This document shows, in pieces, positions 1 through 8,971 of a DNA stretch of 21,139 nucleotides. This stretch comes from Flavobacteriales bacterium UBA5692 (GTDB taxonomy: Bacteria > Bacteroidota > Bacteroidia > Flavobacteriales_D > Sanyastnellaceae), in assembly GCA_002420235.1 (NCBI GenBank), contig DIHQ01000187.1:1-21139 (forward strand), in the 5' to 3' direction. Under the pieces are notes generated by a model that was given only the letters and a program-made list of their open reading frames with translations, was not told the DNA's origin and searched no databases. The stretch's first letter is position 1; each line of letters opens with the position of its first letter. Position numbers and translations under genes: made by a program.

Positions 1-1568
1 ATGAATTTAAATTCATAAATGGCATGACGTGGGATTTTGTCGAAGACGTACCTCCTGCATGCCAAGTGGAGATTGCAGGAAATGACAACCGTTTTCTGAC
101 CTTAGGTGATGACGAAACCGAAGCGACCTATCATGTTTGTTATGGCAGTTGTGCTGCTTGTGGGATGACTACCATTCGCCTGCGTATTGATATGAGTGTT
201 GAAAGTGCTATTTCGCCAAACGGTGTTCATGTGGCGGGTAATTTTCAAGGTTGGGATCCTGGTGCTTCACCTATGTCAGATCCTGATGGCGATTCAGTTT
301 GGGAGTCGTGGGTGTCGTTTTACCCTGATTCATTGGTCGACACGTCAGGTGAGATTGAGCCTGCTATTTTTAAATTTATCAATGGCAATTCATGGAGCAA
401 TCCGAATGAGGCGCTCGCTGGCGAATTGTGCGCAGATGATTTCGGAAATCGCGTTTTAGAATTAACAAGTGAAAATATGGTCCTTATGGGCGATGAGTCC
501 ACCTTAGCCGCTCCCTGTTTTAATTCCTGCGGAACTTGCGTTTCTCCGACCCAAGTGACATTTCGCGTTGACATGACAACGCAAGAAATCGTCTCTGCCA
601 ACGGAGTTCACATTGCAGGATCTTTCCAAGGATGGTCTCCAGCTGCCAACCCCATGACTGATGACGATGGCGATGGAATTTGGGAAGCTACCATCGGTAT
701 TGTGCCAGGCGAAATCCAATTTAAATTTATCAATGGCAACGATTGGAGTGGCAATGGGGACGGTAACGTCGACAACGAATTAATTATTGGTGATTGTGCA
801 GCTGCGGGTAGTGATAATCGCGCTTTGACTGTTGGTTCGGAAGAAATTGTTTATGAGGTTTGCTACAACTCGTGTGATGTAGGGTGTGCCGAAAATCCAA
901 ATCCTGCTGATGTGACGTTCCGTGTGGATATGTCTGCAGAGGATGTGAGCGCCTCCGGTGTTTGGATTATCGGCAATTTCACTTCACCTAACTGGCAATC
1001 TGGAGCGCTCCAAATGACAGATGTAAATATGGATGGAGTCTTTGAAATCACATCAAACATCAGTGGATCAGCTACAATTTTGTACAAATTCACCAATGGT
1101 GATCCAACAACGGGTGACAATGGAGTAGATTTTTTAGAAGAAACGGGAATCCTTTTGGATTCTGAAGGAAACGAACTGACCAACTTCGAAGCCGATGGAT
1201 GCGGCCTACCCAATGGATTTGGGGCTTATAACCGTTTCCACGAGCGGAGCGGTGAGTCTGAAATCCTCGATGCGGTTTGCTTTAATAAATGCACCACTTG
1301 CGTCGTTTCTGTTGATGATGTTGAGGTCGATAGTTTCAATGCATACCCGAACCCTTTTGATGAAATACTGACTCTCGACATTGCACCTGATATTTTCGGC
1401 ACTATTCTGGTTATTACCGATTTAAGTGGACGCGTTGTTTTCGAGGAGAATATTGTAGCCGGAGTAGAACGCATCGTTTTGAATACTGGGCATCTCAGAG
1501 CCGGAGGATATATGGCACATTTGTTCGGTGCTGAGAGTTCTCGTGCGATCATGATACTCAAGCACTGA
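1..1568 (+). CDS. T9SS-sorted surface protein with tandem CBM20/48-like repeats (5' partial)
   Basis: The gene is cut by the left edge. The reading frame is open from base 3 and its first codons read FKFING, the same motif that closes each later repeat, so the ATG at 24 is internal and not the start. The visible part holds the tail of one repeat and three full repeats (about 168-545, 552-890 and 909-1300). Each has the pattern RVDM, then G-V-(H/W)-(I/V), G-x-F-x-x-W, M-(S/T)-D-x-x-x-D-G-x-(W/F)-E and FKF-(I/T)-NG, and ends in a Cys pair such as CFNSC-x-x-C. This resembles the E-set/CBM20-CBM48 carbohydrate-binding fold (starch or glycogen binding, AMPK-beta-like). The last 80 residues (from YPNPF near 1340) form a T9SS type A sorting domain. 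The protein is therefore probably exported and surface-attached or released. Glycan binding is inferred from repeat pattern only; no catalytic domain is visible in this part. Confidence 0.85.
   Translation, partial: EFKFINGMTWDFVEDVPPACQVEIAGNDNRFLTLGDDETEATYHVCYGSCAACGMTTIRLRIDMSVESAISPNGVHVAGNFQGWDPGASPMSDPDGDSVWESWVSFYPDSLVDTSGEIEPAIFKFINGNSWSNPNEALAGELCADDFGNRVLELTSENMVLMGDESTLAAPCFNSCGTCVSPTQVTFRVDMTTQEIVSANGVHIAGSFQGWSPAANPMTDDDGDGIWEATIGIVPGEIQFKFINGNDWSGNGDGNVDNELIIGDCAAAGSDNRALTVGSEEIVYEVCYNSCDVGCAENPNPADVTFRVDMSAEDVSASGVWIIGNFTSPNWQSGALQMTDVNMDGVFEITSNISGSATILYKFTNGDPTTGDNGVDFLEETGILLDSEGNELTNFEADGCGLPNGFGAYNRFHERSGESEILDAVCFNKCTTCVVSVDDVEVDSFNAYPNPFDEILTLDIAPDIFGTILVITDLSGRVVFEENIVAGVERIVLNTGHLRAGGYMAHLFGAESSRAIMILKH
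168..1300 (+). repeat. Three tandem CBM-like beta-sandwich repeats
   Basis: Three units of about 115-130 residues share RVDM, GxFxxW, the acidic DxDGDxxWE-type turn and FKF(I/T)NG. A fourth unit's tail lies at 3-165. Copies are diverged at the DNA level, so the duplications are old. Confidence 0.75.
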
Positions 1569-1585
1569 TTTTACACGGACTTTAT

Positions 1586-1613
1586 GAAAAAGGGAGGATA
1601 GCCTCCCTTTTTC
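1586..1613 (+). terminator. Intrinsic terminator after the CBM-repeat gene
   Basis: A perfect 12-bp inverted repeat (1586-1597 with 1602-1613) encloses the 4-nt loop ATAG. The stem runs from an A-tract through GGGAGG to a T-tract. It lies 18 nt after the stop codon. The symmetric A and T tracts would also allow it to work on the other strand. Confidence 0.8.
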
Positions 1614-1723
1614 ATTGTCAACATTATTGGATGAAAACTCCTCGGTTTTTTCATGTAAGGTGCTCCAAGTAAATGTTTCGCCCACTTATATTTACCGTTA
1701 AGATTCACACTAACTAAACTCTT

Positions 1724-4132
1724 ATGAAACAATTTTTACTCCTTTCAATCTGTTTCTTGCTAGTCAGCAGTAGCTACGGGCAATTGGTGGAGATTGCTAT
1801 TGAGCCGTTCGTAGTGCACGACGGTAGCATCGCGGAATTAGACAGTATGACCACGTACCATGTGTACGCAGTTTGCACGAACCCTTCAGACGAAGTTTCC
1901 GCTGTTTATGGTGATGCGACTGCTCCGCTCACATTGACCTCAACAAACGGTTTTTATCAAAACGCGCTCGGAAATAATACTGGTTGGAACATCAACCCGG
2001 CTTTTTTTGGCGCTTTCCCTGCAATTGAATACGACTCTTGGATCACATTGGGCGTATTAAACCAGGATGAGGTGGACGGTCAACCCAATACAGTGGGTAT
2101 GGATGATGCATTTGCAGAATTTGCTATGGGCGGTGATTTGATTGTGAATTCCAATAATGGTGGTTCTTGGTTTACTCTTTATGGCGATGCTCAAGCGCAG
2201 GCTGGCGATGACCTTAAAGTTTTGTTAGCCCAGCTAACCGTTTCCAACGATGCAGTGATCACGGGCAACTTTAATGTGCAAATCTTTGTAGATGGTTTGC
2301 AATCAAACAATGAGCAGTTCGAGGGAAACCCTTTCAGTTCTGAAGTGGATGCCATTTTCGGTTGCACGGATCCTAATGCATTGAACTATAATCCCGATGC
2401 GACAGAATCAGGAGAAACATGCATTTATCCTTGCACTCTGGAGTTAACACTGTCTGAAGCTACATCTAATACATGTCCTGATGTCGCTAATGGTGTAATA
2501 TCGGTAGCGGCTTCAGGAGGGCAGCTGGGTGTGTCCTTTGGCATTGATGGCAGCACTCCACAGCAGGCTATTGGTGTTTTTGATGAATTACTTGGTGGTA
2601 CTTATGTGGTCACAGCATTAGACGGTGCGGGATGTGAAGCGAGTATCGAAGTTGAAGTAGTTGCTCCCGATCCCATTGTTATATCAGCCAGCATGACAGA
2701 GTCTGTTAGCTGCAATGGTGGTTCTGATGCAGTTATTTCCGGGTCCTCTTCTGGAGGTTCAGGAGCAGTAACCTATAGTTTGTCTGAGTCTTTTGCAGAG
2801 AGTTTTTCTGATTTATACTTTGAGAATTTGGGTCCCGATTTGTACACGGTTTATGCGATGGATGAAAACGGTTGCATGGTAGCCTCCGGTGCCATTTCAG
2901 TTGCGAATCCGCAAGCATTAACAGTTTCTGTATCTGGTGGCCAAGACGGAATACTGGATGCCACATGTTCTGACAGTGCGGACGGCGAGGTTGTCTTGAT
3001 TACTATTGGCGGATCAGGAACTTCCGCTGGCATGGAATTTAGTACGGACGGAGAAAACTTCGCATCTGGAAATATCCTCAATTTGGGAGGCGGTACTTAT
3101 ACATTTTATGCGATGGATGTAAATGGGTGTATTAGTGCTACAGCAAACGAGTATACAGTAGGGGCTCCAGATCCTATTATTATTTCAGGCACTGCAAGTG
3201 GTATACTTTGTAATGGTGATACAAACGGCGCCATCTCTTTCAATGGTGAAGGAGGGAATGGTGGCTTAGTCTTCTCATTTAACGGGGAGGCGACCGGAGA
3301 TACCACTTCTTTTGGTGACTTGGCTCCGGGCGATTACTTGGTTATCGCCACAGATGTTGAAGGTTGCATGATGGAAACAACGTTTACTGTTGAAGATATT
3401 GAAGAGGTGGCTCTAACGGCTACTGCCATCGCGGTTTCATGCAACGGTGACACTGACGGTTCAGTAGAATTAGCTGCCACGGGTGGTACCAACTTATTCG
3501 AATACAGTAGCGACGGCATTGATTTTGGATCATCTCCCTTGTTCGACGAGTTAGCTGTGGGAGCGTTTACTTATTACGTCCAAGATTCGAATGGTTGCTC
3601 TGCATCTGCTGAGGCGACCATCGAAGAACCGGATGTTATGAGTGTAACAGGAGTTATTACAAATGATAGCGGTACGGGAGACGGTGCTCTTGATATTACA
3701 GTAACAGGAGGAAATGGTGGTTATACTTTTGCTTGGAGTGGTCCTGACAATTTCACAAGTGCCAATGAAGATTTGACAGGTATTGTGGCGGGTGAATACA
3801 CGGTGACTATTACCGATTTGAATGGTTGTGAGGTTACCGGAACATTCGGCGTTCCTGTTGGAATTGGCGAGATAGCATTATTGGAATCCGTGAATGTAAG
3901 TCCAAACCCCAGTTTTGGTTTATACAACCTAATTTTAGAAGGTGCTTCAGGAGAAGATGTGATTCTTAATGTATATGACGCTCAAGCTCGTGTGATTTGG
4001 TCCAGTACGCTGAATCAAGCGTGGGGATCCGTACAATCTACCATTGATTTGGTCGGAAAGTCAGCAGGCATGTACCAACTTGAAGTAATGGCCGATGGAA
4101 ACCGAAAAATGCTTCAATTATTGAAGCAGTGA
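1724..4132 (+). CDS. T9SS-sorted surface protein: novel head domain, one TCTD unit, six SprB-like repeats
   Basis: 802 aa. A signal peptide (residues 1-20, MKQF start, hydrophobic core, ending SSYGQ) is followed by a head domain (about 21-206) shared with the next two genes, with the hallmark YDSWITLG and a later GGSWF...AGDDLKVLLAQ. One Cys-rich TCTD unit (213-238, GCTDPNALNYNPDAT) links to six SprB-like repeats of about 80 residues (239-716). Each carries a GG-rich beta turn, L-x-x-G-x-Y and a closing D-x-(N/E/A)-G-C; the last has lost its first Cys. Residues 722-802 are a T9SS type A sorting domain (SPNPS ... GMYQLEV ... LLKQ). SprB repeats are known from the Flavobacterium gliding adhesin SprB, so a surface adhesin or filament role is plausible. 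It is probably transcribed alone: hairpin terminators lie on both sides. The true ligand is unknown. Confidence 0.88.
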   Translation: MKQFLLLSICFLLVSSSYGQLVEIAIEPFVVHDGSIAELDSMTTYHVYAVCTNPSDEVSAVYGDATAPLTLTSTNGFYQNALGNNTGWNINPAFFGAFPAIEYDSWITLGVLNQDEVDGQPNTVGMDDAFAEFAMGGDLIVNSNNGGSWFTLYGDAQAQAGDDLKVLLAQLTVSNDAVITGNFNVQIFVDGLQSNNEQFEGNPFSSEVDAIFGCTDPNALNYNPDATESGETCIYPCTLELTLSEATSNTCPDVANGVISVAASGGQLGVSFGIDGSTPQQAIGVFDELLGGTYVVTALDGAGCEASIEVEVVAPDPIVISASMTESVSCNGGSDAVISGSSSGGSGAVTYSLSESFAESFSDLYFENLGPDLYTVYAMDENGCMVASGAISVANPQALTVSVSGGQDGILDATCSDSADGEVVLITIGGSGTSAGMEFSTDGENFASGNILNLGGGTYTFYAMDVNGCISATANEYTVGAPDPIIISGTASGILCNGDTNGAISFNGEGGNGGLVFSFNGEATGDTTSFGDLAPGDYLVIATDVEGCMMETTFTVEDIEEVALTATAIAVSCNGDTDGSVELAATGGTNLFEYSSDGIDFGSSPLFDELAVGAFTYYVQDSNGCSASAEATIEEPDVMSVTGVITNDSGTGDGALDITVTGGNGGYTFAWSGPDNFTSANEDLTGIVAGEYTVTITDLNGCEVTGTFGVPVGIGEIALLESVNVSPNPSFGLYNLILEGASGEDVILNVYDAQARVIWSSTLNQAWGSVQSTIDLVGKSAGMYQLEVMADGNRKMLQLLKQ
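1784..2340 (+). repeat. Head domain, copy 1 of 5
   Basis: About 186 codons directly after the signal peptide. Shared landmarks: VHDG, TTYHVY, EVSAVYGD, YDSWITLG, GGSWF, AGDDLKVLLAQ and G-x-(F/L)-N-x-QIF. I recognise no named family in it. Confidence 0.7.
2438..3870 (+). repeat. Six SprB-like repeats
   Basis: Six units of 75-85 residues, each opening with a short strand and Cys-Asn-Gly or similar, and closing with D-x-x-G-C followed by a proline- or glutamate-rich hinge (APDPI, ANPQA, EEPDV). They are diverged in DNA sequence. Confidence 0.75.
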
Positions 4133-4151
4133 TAGGTCTAAAATTATCAAT

Positions 4152-4189
4152 GAATTGAAAAAGGGAGCTTCGGCTCCCTTTTTTAATTC
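4152..4189 (+). terminator. Strong intrinsic terminator with UUCG tetraloop
   Basis: A 17-bp stem (4152-4168 with 4173-4189, a single G-T wobble) is capped by C(TTCG)G, an exceptionally stable tetraloop. GC-rich GGGAGC sits next to the loop and six T follow on the 3' arm. It lies 19 nt after the stop of the SprB-repeat gene. Confidence 0.88.
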
Positions 4190-4262
4190 CATTTTTCTGG
4201 GATGTAACCGAATACCGAAATAATACGTAAGGACCTGTATCTCTCAATTTTCCAGTTTGGTC

Positions 4263-7200
4263 ATGGGTCTATCTTACCGACTTTTACGCGTGATTCACGC
4301 TTTATTGATTTGTATTTTTGTAGGTCTCTCCTCAGCCTTTTCGCAAGGGACCACTTTCCTTATCGAGGAATATATGGTTCATGATGGTGTAAACGGGGTG
4401 GCTCAACTGGCTGGGCAAACGACTTATCGGTTTTACTTGCAGCTCAGTGATCCGGAGGATTTTGTCTCCGCCATTTACGGAGGCGACGAAGCACCATTGG
4501 AGCTGCATTTAGATGAACCAATGTTTAATTCCATATTCGCCACTGGGCCAACGGCTGGAGGGATTATTCCCAATATCGAAAGTTACTTTCCCGAAGTGGC
4601 TTATGACAGTTGGGTTACTATTGGTCTTGAAAATGCCCCGAATGGAGGGGGCGAGGTGGACGTGTCAGCCTTACAAAGCGATACACAGCCGTTTTTGCAA
4701 AGTTTTGTTGCAGGATCTCCTTTGGACGGGGAGGGTTTTGTTGTTAATAATGAATTGGGAGGAGCATGGTATTTGCTGACTGGAGCAACGAATGGCTACG
4801 CCGGTGACGATTTGAAGGTGCTTGTCATGCAGGTTACCACGTCGGGTTTACCATCAGGTATCCTCAATGCACAGATTATTCCCGCTTCAGGGGAAAGTGA
4901 AGCTGTTCAGATTCAGCAAGGATTTGAAGGGACTGAAGTTTGGAATTTATTACCTCTAGTAGCATTCGCAGGCTGCACTGATCCATTGGCCTGCAATTAC
5001 GATGAGACAGCTACTGAGGACGATGGCAGTTGCCTATACGAATGCGTCGGATGCACAGATGATTCAGCTTGTAATTACGAACCACAGGCAATTATGGACG
5101 ATGGATCTTGTGAGTACGTGAGTTGCAGTGGTTGTATGAACCCGGAAGCCTGCAACTTTGACCCGGCCAGTACCTTGCCTGATCCATCCAGTTGCACCTT
5201 TCCGGCAGAAGGTTATAACTGTGACGACACTTGTATTCAGGACGTTGATTCCGATGGGATTTGCGATGAATTTGAAGTGGCTGGTTGTACAGATCAAACT
5301 GCCGAGAATTATAACAATGAGGCTACGGATGATGACGAGTCTTGTATCTACGCAATCTTAGGTTGTACAGATCCTATGGCATGCAATTTCAATCCATATG
5401 CCGCGGAATCGGATGCCAGTTGTGATTTTATTTCTTGTGCAGGATGCACCATTGAAGAAGCTTGTAATTATGACCCGGCGAGCACCATAGCTGATGACGC
5501 GACCTGTGTTTTTGCTCAGGAGTATTATTCATGCGCTGGAGATTGTCTCGGAGATCACGACGGCGACGGCATTTGCAATGAATTGGAAATCCCAGGTTGC
5601 ATGGATTCACAGGCGCTCAATTACGATTCAAATGTCACTGATTTAGACGGTTCATGCATTTACCCGGCGGTCTGTAACGCCCCATCCGCTTGCAACTATA
5701 CTCCTTACGAAGCTTATTGTATAGAAATTGAATCCTACGTGGAACACAGTGGTCTTGTAGGTATGACGGATTTGTCGGGCTACACAACATACCGCATCTA
5801 CGCGCTGTGCGAAAATGAAGATGACTTCGTAAGTGCAGTTGCAGGTGATGACGAGTTTCCAACCTACATACATAGTACCACCGATTTTTTCCAACATGAG
5901 GCAGGCGGTGTGTTAGGCGAAAGTTCGAACCCGTTAATATTCCCATTTATACCTGAGGCTGCCTATGATTCATGGGTGACAATTGGATTGGAAGGAGAAG
6001 TTGAAAGCGCCAGCGGCGAAGCTAGTGTGAGCATTTTGGAAGGATTGGAACCTTGGGTAGAGCCGTTTGAAGCTGGTGGATCTTTGAACATAGCAGATGC
6101 TCTCGGGGGCTTATGGTACGTATTGAATGGAGCTTCGAATGGAATTGCGGGGGAGGATAAAAAAGTACTCCTCGGACAGTTTACCACCGACGGCAATATG
6201 GATGGTCAATTGTACATCCAGTTTTTTGAGCATGGTGACGGCATAAACGGAGGTTTTAACAAGTTAATTGGTTTGCATGATGCGTGTGGTCTTCCTGCGT
6301 ACGATGCGTGTGAATTCGCTGAGGAGCATTATGATTGTGAAGGGATTTGCTTGGTAGATACTGATGCAGATGGCATTTGTGATGCTTTGGAAATTCCAGG
6401 GTGCACTGACGCTGAAGCTAACAACTATGATGTATACGCAACCGACGACAATGGCACGTGCGATTATTTCATCGATCCCTGCATTGAGGACACCATTGCT
6501 CCACATTTCACCTTTGTTCCAGCCGATTCTACCATTCAGTGTGATGAGCCTATGCCGGATGTTATGGCTATGGCCGAAGACGAATGCGATCCATCGGTAC
6601 AAGTCATTTTCATTGACGGACCAATTGAATTTGTATTCGACTGTCCTCCGTACAATTACCTGTGCACACGAACCTTTTATGCCAGTGATGATGCTGGGAA
6701 CACAGCACAGGCCATTCAGATGGTAACAGTCGCAGATACACTGGCCCCCGTCTTTTTGAATCAACCTGAGGCGTTGATTCAAGTAAATGAACAAGAAGGC
6801 GAGGAAATTCCCGAACCTTCTATGGCGATTCAAGACGCATGCGACGGCAATGCACAATGGAGTTCGGAAGATGTGCTGATTGAACTTGAAAGTGACACGG
6901 CGACTTATGTTCGGACCTACACAGCAATCGATGCGTGTGGCAATTCAGCTTACTTCAATCAAACGTTGATCGTCATCTTGGCAACCGAGGGTTGCGTCGA
7001 TGCTTTGGCTTGTAATTTCAGCCCAGATGCAACGAATGATGATGGTTCTTGCATTTACCCTGAAGATTACGTGAATTGTTCTGGTGCGTGTTTGAACGAT
7101 TTGGATGGAGACGGAATATGCGATGAATTAGAAGTTGACGGGTGTACGTTTGCCAATGCTTGCAACTTCAATCCCTTGGCCTCGGACGAGGATGGAAGTT

Positions 7201-8882
7201 GCGACTTTTGCTCGTGTGCTGACGACGAGATTATCGCTTATGGGTTTGAAATAGATACGCTCGCGGTCCATGAAGAAGGATTACTAGCTGGCATGACTAG
7301 CTACCGTTTGTATGTGAAAGCCGTATCGCCAGATGATTTTGTTTCTGCGGTGTATGGTAACGACGATGATACGCTAACATTGGCATCTGATTCCGGTTGG
7401 TACCAGCATCCATTTGGTTCTCACTTGGCTCAAGACAACGACCCGGCAATTTTTGAGGACTTCCCTGAATTGGCATACGATAGTTGGGTGACTATAGGTG
7501 CAGATGGACCGACGGAACCGGGGGAAAACGTCGTAAATACTGTCGGTGAACCTGGTGCTACGGGTTGGGTAAATCAGTTCGAGTCAGGAGAAGCTATCGT
7601 GATGGACGATGCAGTTGGCGGATCTTGGTTCATCCTGAATGGTGGGTCGAATGGTGTTGCGGGCGAGGACTTGCGGGTTTTGGTTGCACAAGTGACCACT
7701 GCGGGTGCGCTGTTTGGCCAATTGAATGTTCAGATATTTGAAGGAGGAGATAATAATAGCGCCTCCTTGCACACATTTCTATTCGAAGGCACAACTTGGA
7801 TAAATGCCCCTGTTTTCCCGAATGCATGTGGTTGCGCAGATGATGAAGCATTTAATTACGATAGCGCAGCGGAATACGATGACGGCTCATGCGTGGCCAT
7901 TGCATTGGGATGTATCGAAGAGGAGGCCTGTAATTTTGACCCATTGGCCAACACGGATGGAGGAAATTGCGTGTACCCAGCAGTTTTCTATGGTTGCGAT
8001 GGCAATTGCCTAAATGACGCGGACGGTGATGGTGTCTGCGATGAATTGGAAATTGCGGGTTGTACAGATGAATTTTCTCTGAATTACTCGCCAGTTGCGA
8101 CAGACGACGATGGATCATGCATTTACTGCGAACTGAGCGCATTTGTTGAGGTGACTAATGTCAGCTGTGCTGATGCAGACGACGGTTCTATTTTGGTCGT
8201 ATCCTCGGGGTTTATTCCGGATTCAAGTGACCTGGTTTACACATTACTCCCGCTTGACATCCAACAGAGTGATTCTGTTTTCACCGATCTTTCCAGTGGC
8301 TTTTACGAAGTCGTAGTATATGATGAGTCGGGGTGTACGGATACGGTTGCTGTTGAAATTACGGAACCTGAACCTTTACTCGTGTTGCTTGATGATGTCG
8401 CTAATTCTGCTGAGAATGGACAAGCCGGAAGCATATCAATTTCGGTAATTGGAGGAAGTGAACCGTACAATTATTTCTGGACTTCGCTCGATGGGAACTA
8501 CTCGTCCTCACAGGAAGACATTGAAGGCTTGAATCCGGGGACCTATCAAGTAGAGGTAACGGATTCTAACGGCTGTAGCGCATCGTCATTTGAAATTGTG
8601 GTGGAGACCATTGTCGGTGTTTCTGAATTCAGCGAAGCATTTCAACTCCGGGTGTACCCAAACCCTGTAATCGATTGGTTGACAGTAGAGGTACCGTTGA
8701 TTGGTAAGGCATTGACCATAGAGGTGTTTGATGGAATGGGTCGACTGGTGTGGCAACAAACATCGTCGTCCTATACACAGCCAAACAAAATCTATGTTGG
8801 AAGTTTGGCACGAGGTAATTATGTGATACGCGTCTCTAGCGGATTGTCTGTGCGACAAGTGAAATTACAGGTCAAAGGGTGA
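4263..8882 (+). CDS. Giant T9SS-sorted surface protein with three head domains, TCTD/EF-hand arrays and HYR-like modules
   Basis: 1539 aa from the ATG at 4263; a TTG two codons upstream (4257) is in frame but less likely. A signal peptide (about 1-28, ending FSQ) is followed by head copy 1 (30-223), seven TCTD Cys-rich units (237-475), a degenerate TCTD half, head copy 2 (485-676), a TCTD/EF-hand piece, two HYR-like beta-sandwich modules (about 740-905, with DTIAP and DECDP / DACDG Cys pairs), two TCTD units, head copy 3 (992-1180), three TCTD units, two SprB-like repeats (1289-1443) and a T9SS type A sorting domain (1460-1539, YPNPV ... VRQVKLQVKG). Several TCTD units carry a D-x-D-x-D-G-x-x-D-x-x-E loop typical of calcium sites. 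Overall it is very acidic and Cys-rich. It is likely a large cell-surface protein, probably calcium-stabilised. No enzymatic motif was seen, and the function is unassigned. Confidence 0.88.
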   Translation: MGLSYRLLRVIHALLICIFVGLSSAFSQGTTFLIEEYMVHDGVNGVAQLAGQTTYRFYLQLSDPEDFVSAIYGGDEAPLELHLDEPMFNSIFATGPTAGGIIPNIESYFPEVAYDSWVTIGLENAPNGGGEVDVSALQSDTQPFLQSFVAGSPLDGEGFVVNNELGGAWYLLTGATNGYAGDDLKVLVMQVTTSGLPSGILNAQIIPASGESEAVQIQQGFEGTEVWNLLPLVAFAGCTDPLACNYDETATEDDGSCLYECVGCTDDSACNYEPQAIMDDGSCEYVSCSGCMNPEACNFDPASTLPDPSSCTFPAEGYNCDDTCIQDVDSDGICDEFEVAGCTDQTAENYNNEATDDDESCIYAILGCTDPMACNFNPYAAESDASCDFISCAGCTIEEACNYDPASTIADDATCVFAQEYYSCAGDCLGDHDGDGICNELEIPGCMDSQALNYDSNVTDLDGSCIYPAVCNAPSACNYTPYEAYCIEIESYVEHSGLVGMTDLSGYTTYRIYALCENEDDFVSAVAGDDEFPTYIHSTTDFFQHEAGGVLGESSNPLIFPFIPEAAYDSWVTIGLEGEVESASGEASVSILEGLEPWVEPFEAGGSLNIADALGGLWYVLNGASNGIAGEDKKVLLGQFTTDGNMDGQLYIQFFEHGDGINGGFNKLIGLHDACGLPAYDACEFAEEHYDCEGICLVDTDADGICDALEIPGCTDAEANNYDVYATDDNGTCDYFIDPCIEDTIAPHFTFVPADSTIQCDEPMPDVMAMAEDECDPSVQVIFIDGPIEFVFDCPPYNYLCTRTFYASDDAGNTAQAIQMVTVADTLAPVFLNQPEALIQVNEQEGEEIPEPSMAIQDACDGNAQWSSEDVLIELESDTATYVRTYTAIDACGNSAYFNQTLIVILATEGCVDALACNFSPDATNDDGSCIYPEDYVNCSGACLNDLDGDGICDELEVDGCTFANACNFNPLASDEDGSCDFCSCADDEIIAYGFEIDTLAVHEEGLLAGMTSYRLYVKAVSPDDFVSAVYGNDDDTLTLASDSGWYQHPFGSHLAQDNDPAIFEDFPELAYDSWVTIGADGPTEPGENVVNTVGEPGATGWVNQFESGEAIVMDDAVGGSWFILNGGSNGVAGEDLRVLVAQVTTAGALFGQLNVQIFEGGDNNSASLHTFLFEGTTWINAPVFPNACGCADDEAFNYDSAAEYDDGSCVAIALGCIEEEACNFDPLANTDGGNCVYPAVFYGCDGNCLNDADGDGVCDELEIAGCTDEFSLNYSPVATDDDGSCIYCELSAFVEVTNVSCADADDGSILVVSSGFIPDSSDLVYTLLPLDIQQSDSVFTDLSSGFYEVVVYDESGCTDTVAVEITEPEPLLVLLDDVANSAENGQAGSISISVIGGSEPYNYFWTSLDGNYSSSQEDIEGLNPGTYQVEVTDSNGCSASSFEIVVETIVGVSEFSEAFQLRVYPNPVIDWLTVEVPLIGKALTIEVFDGMGRLVWQQTSSSYTQPNKIYVGSLARGNYVIRVSSGLSVRQVKLQVKG
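4350..4932 (+). repeat. Head domain, copy 2 of 5
   Basis: First copy in the 1539-aa protein: VHDG, TTYRFY, FVSAIYGGDEAPL, AYDSWVTIG, GGAWYLL, AGDDLKVLVMQVTT. Confidence 0.7.
4971..5687 (+). repeat. TCTD Cys-rich repeat array (seven units)
   Basis: Seven units beginning GC(T/M)(D/N/I) and containing (A)CN(Y/F)(D/N/E)P. Short units are about 26 residues. Long units (third and sixth) add a Y-x-C-x-x-x-C segment and an acidic loop (DVDSDGICDEFE, DHDGDGICNELE). A degenerate eighth unit (CNAPSACNYTPYEAY) runs straight into the next head domain. Confidence 0.8.
5715..6291 (+). repeat. Head domain, copy 3 of 5 (nested in a TCTD unit)
   Basis: Landmarks: VEHSG, TTYRIYALC, FVSAVAGDDEFP, AYDSWVTIG, GGLWYVLNG, AGEDKKVLLGQFTTDG. 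It is flanked by the first half of a TCTD unit on the left and the second, EF-hand half (FAEEHYDCEGICL) on the right. Confidence 0.7.
7236..7800 (+). repeat. Head domain, copy 4 of 5
   Basis: Third copy in the 1539-aa protein: AVHEEG, TSYRLYV, DFVSAVYGNDDD, AYDSWVTIG, GGSWFILNGGSNGVAGEDL, VLVAQVTTAG, GQLNVQIFEGG. Confidence 0.7.
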
Positions 8883-8909
8883 TTAAACCTTTGACAAATT
8901 GAGAGAGAG

Positions 8910-8933
8910 TCGGGCGGCAGCGTCCGATTTTTT
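8910..8933 (+). terminator. Intrinsic terminator after the giant surface-protein gene
   Basis: A 7-bp GC-rich stem (8910-8916 TCGGGCG with 8921-8927 CGTCCGA, one G-T wobble), loop GCAG, then six T (8928-8933). It lies 27 nt downstream of the stop codon, between the two paralogous genes. Confidence 0.8.
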
Positions 8934-8971
8934 CTGTTTAAATTGCAACTCACACAAAGTCTCCAGGAGCT

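Noticed and set aside
5064..8142. Long open frames on the minus strand opposite the TCTD/EF-hand arrays
   Set aside because: They are antisense shadows of repetitive, biased codons (Asp/Cys/Gly), have no plausible start context and yield low-complexity proteins.
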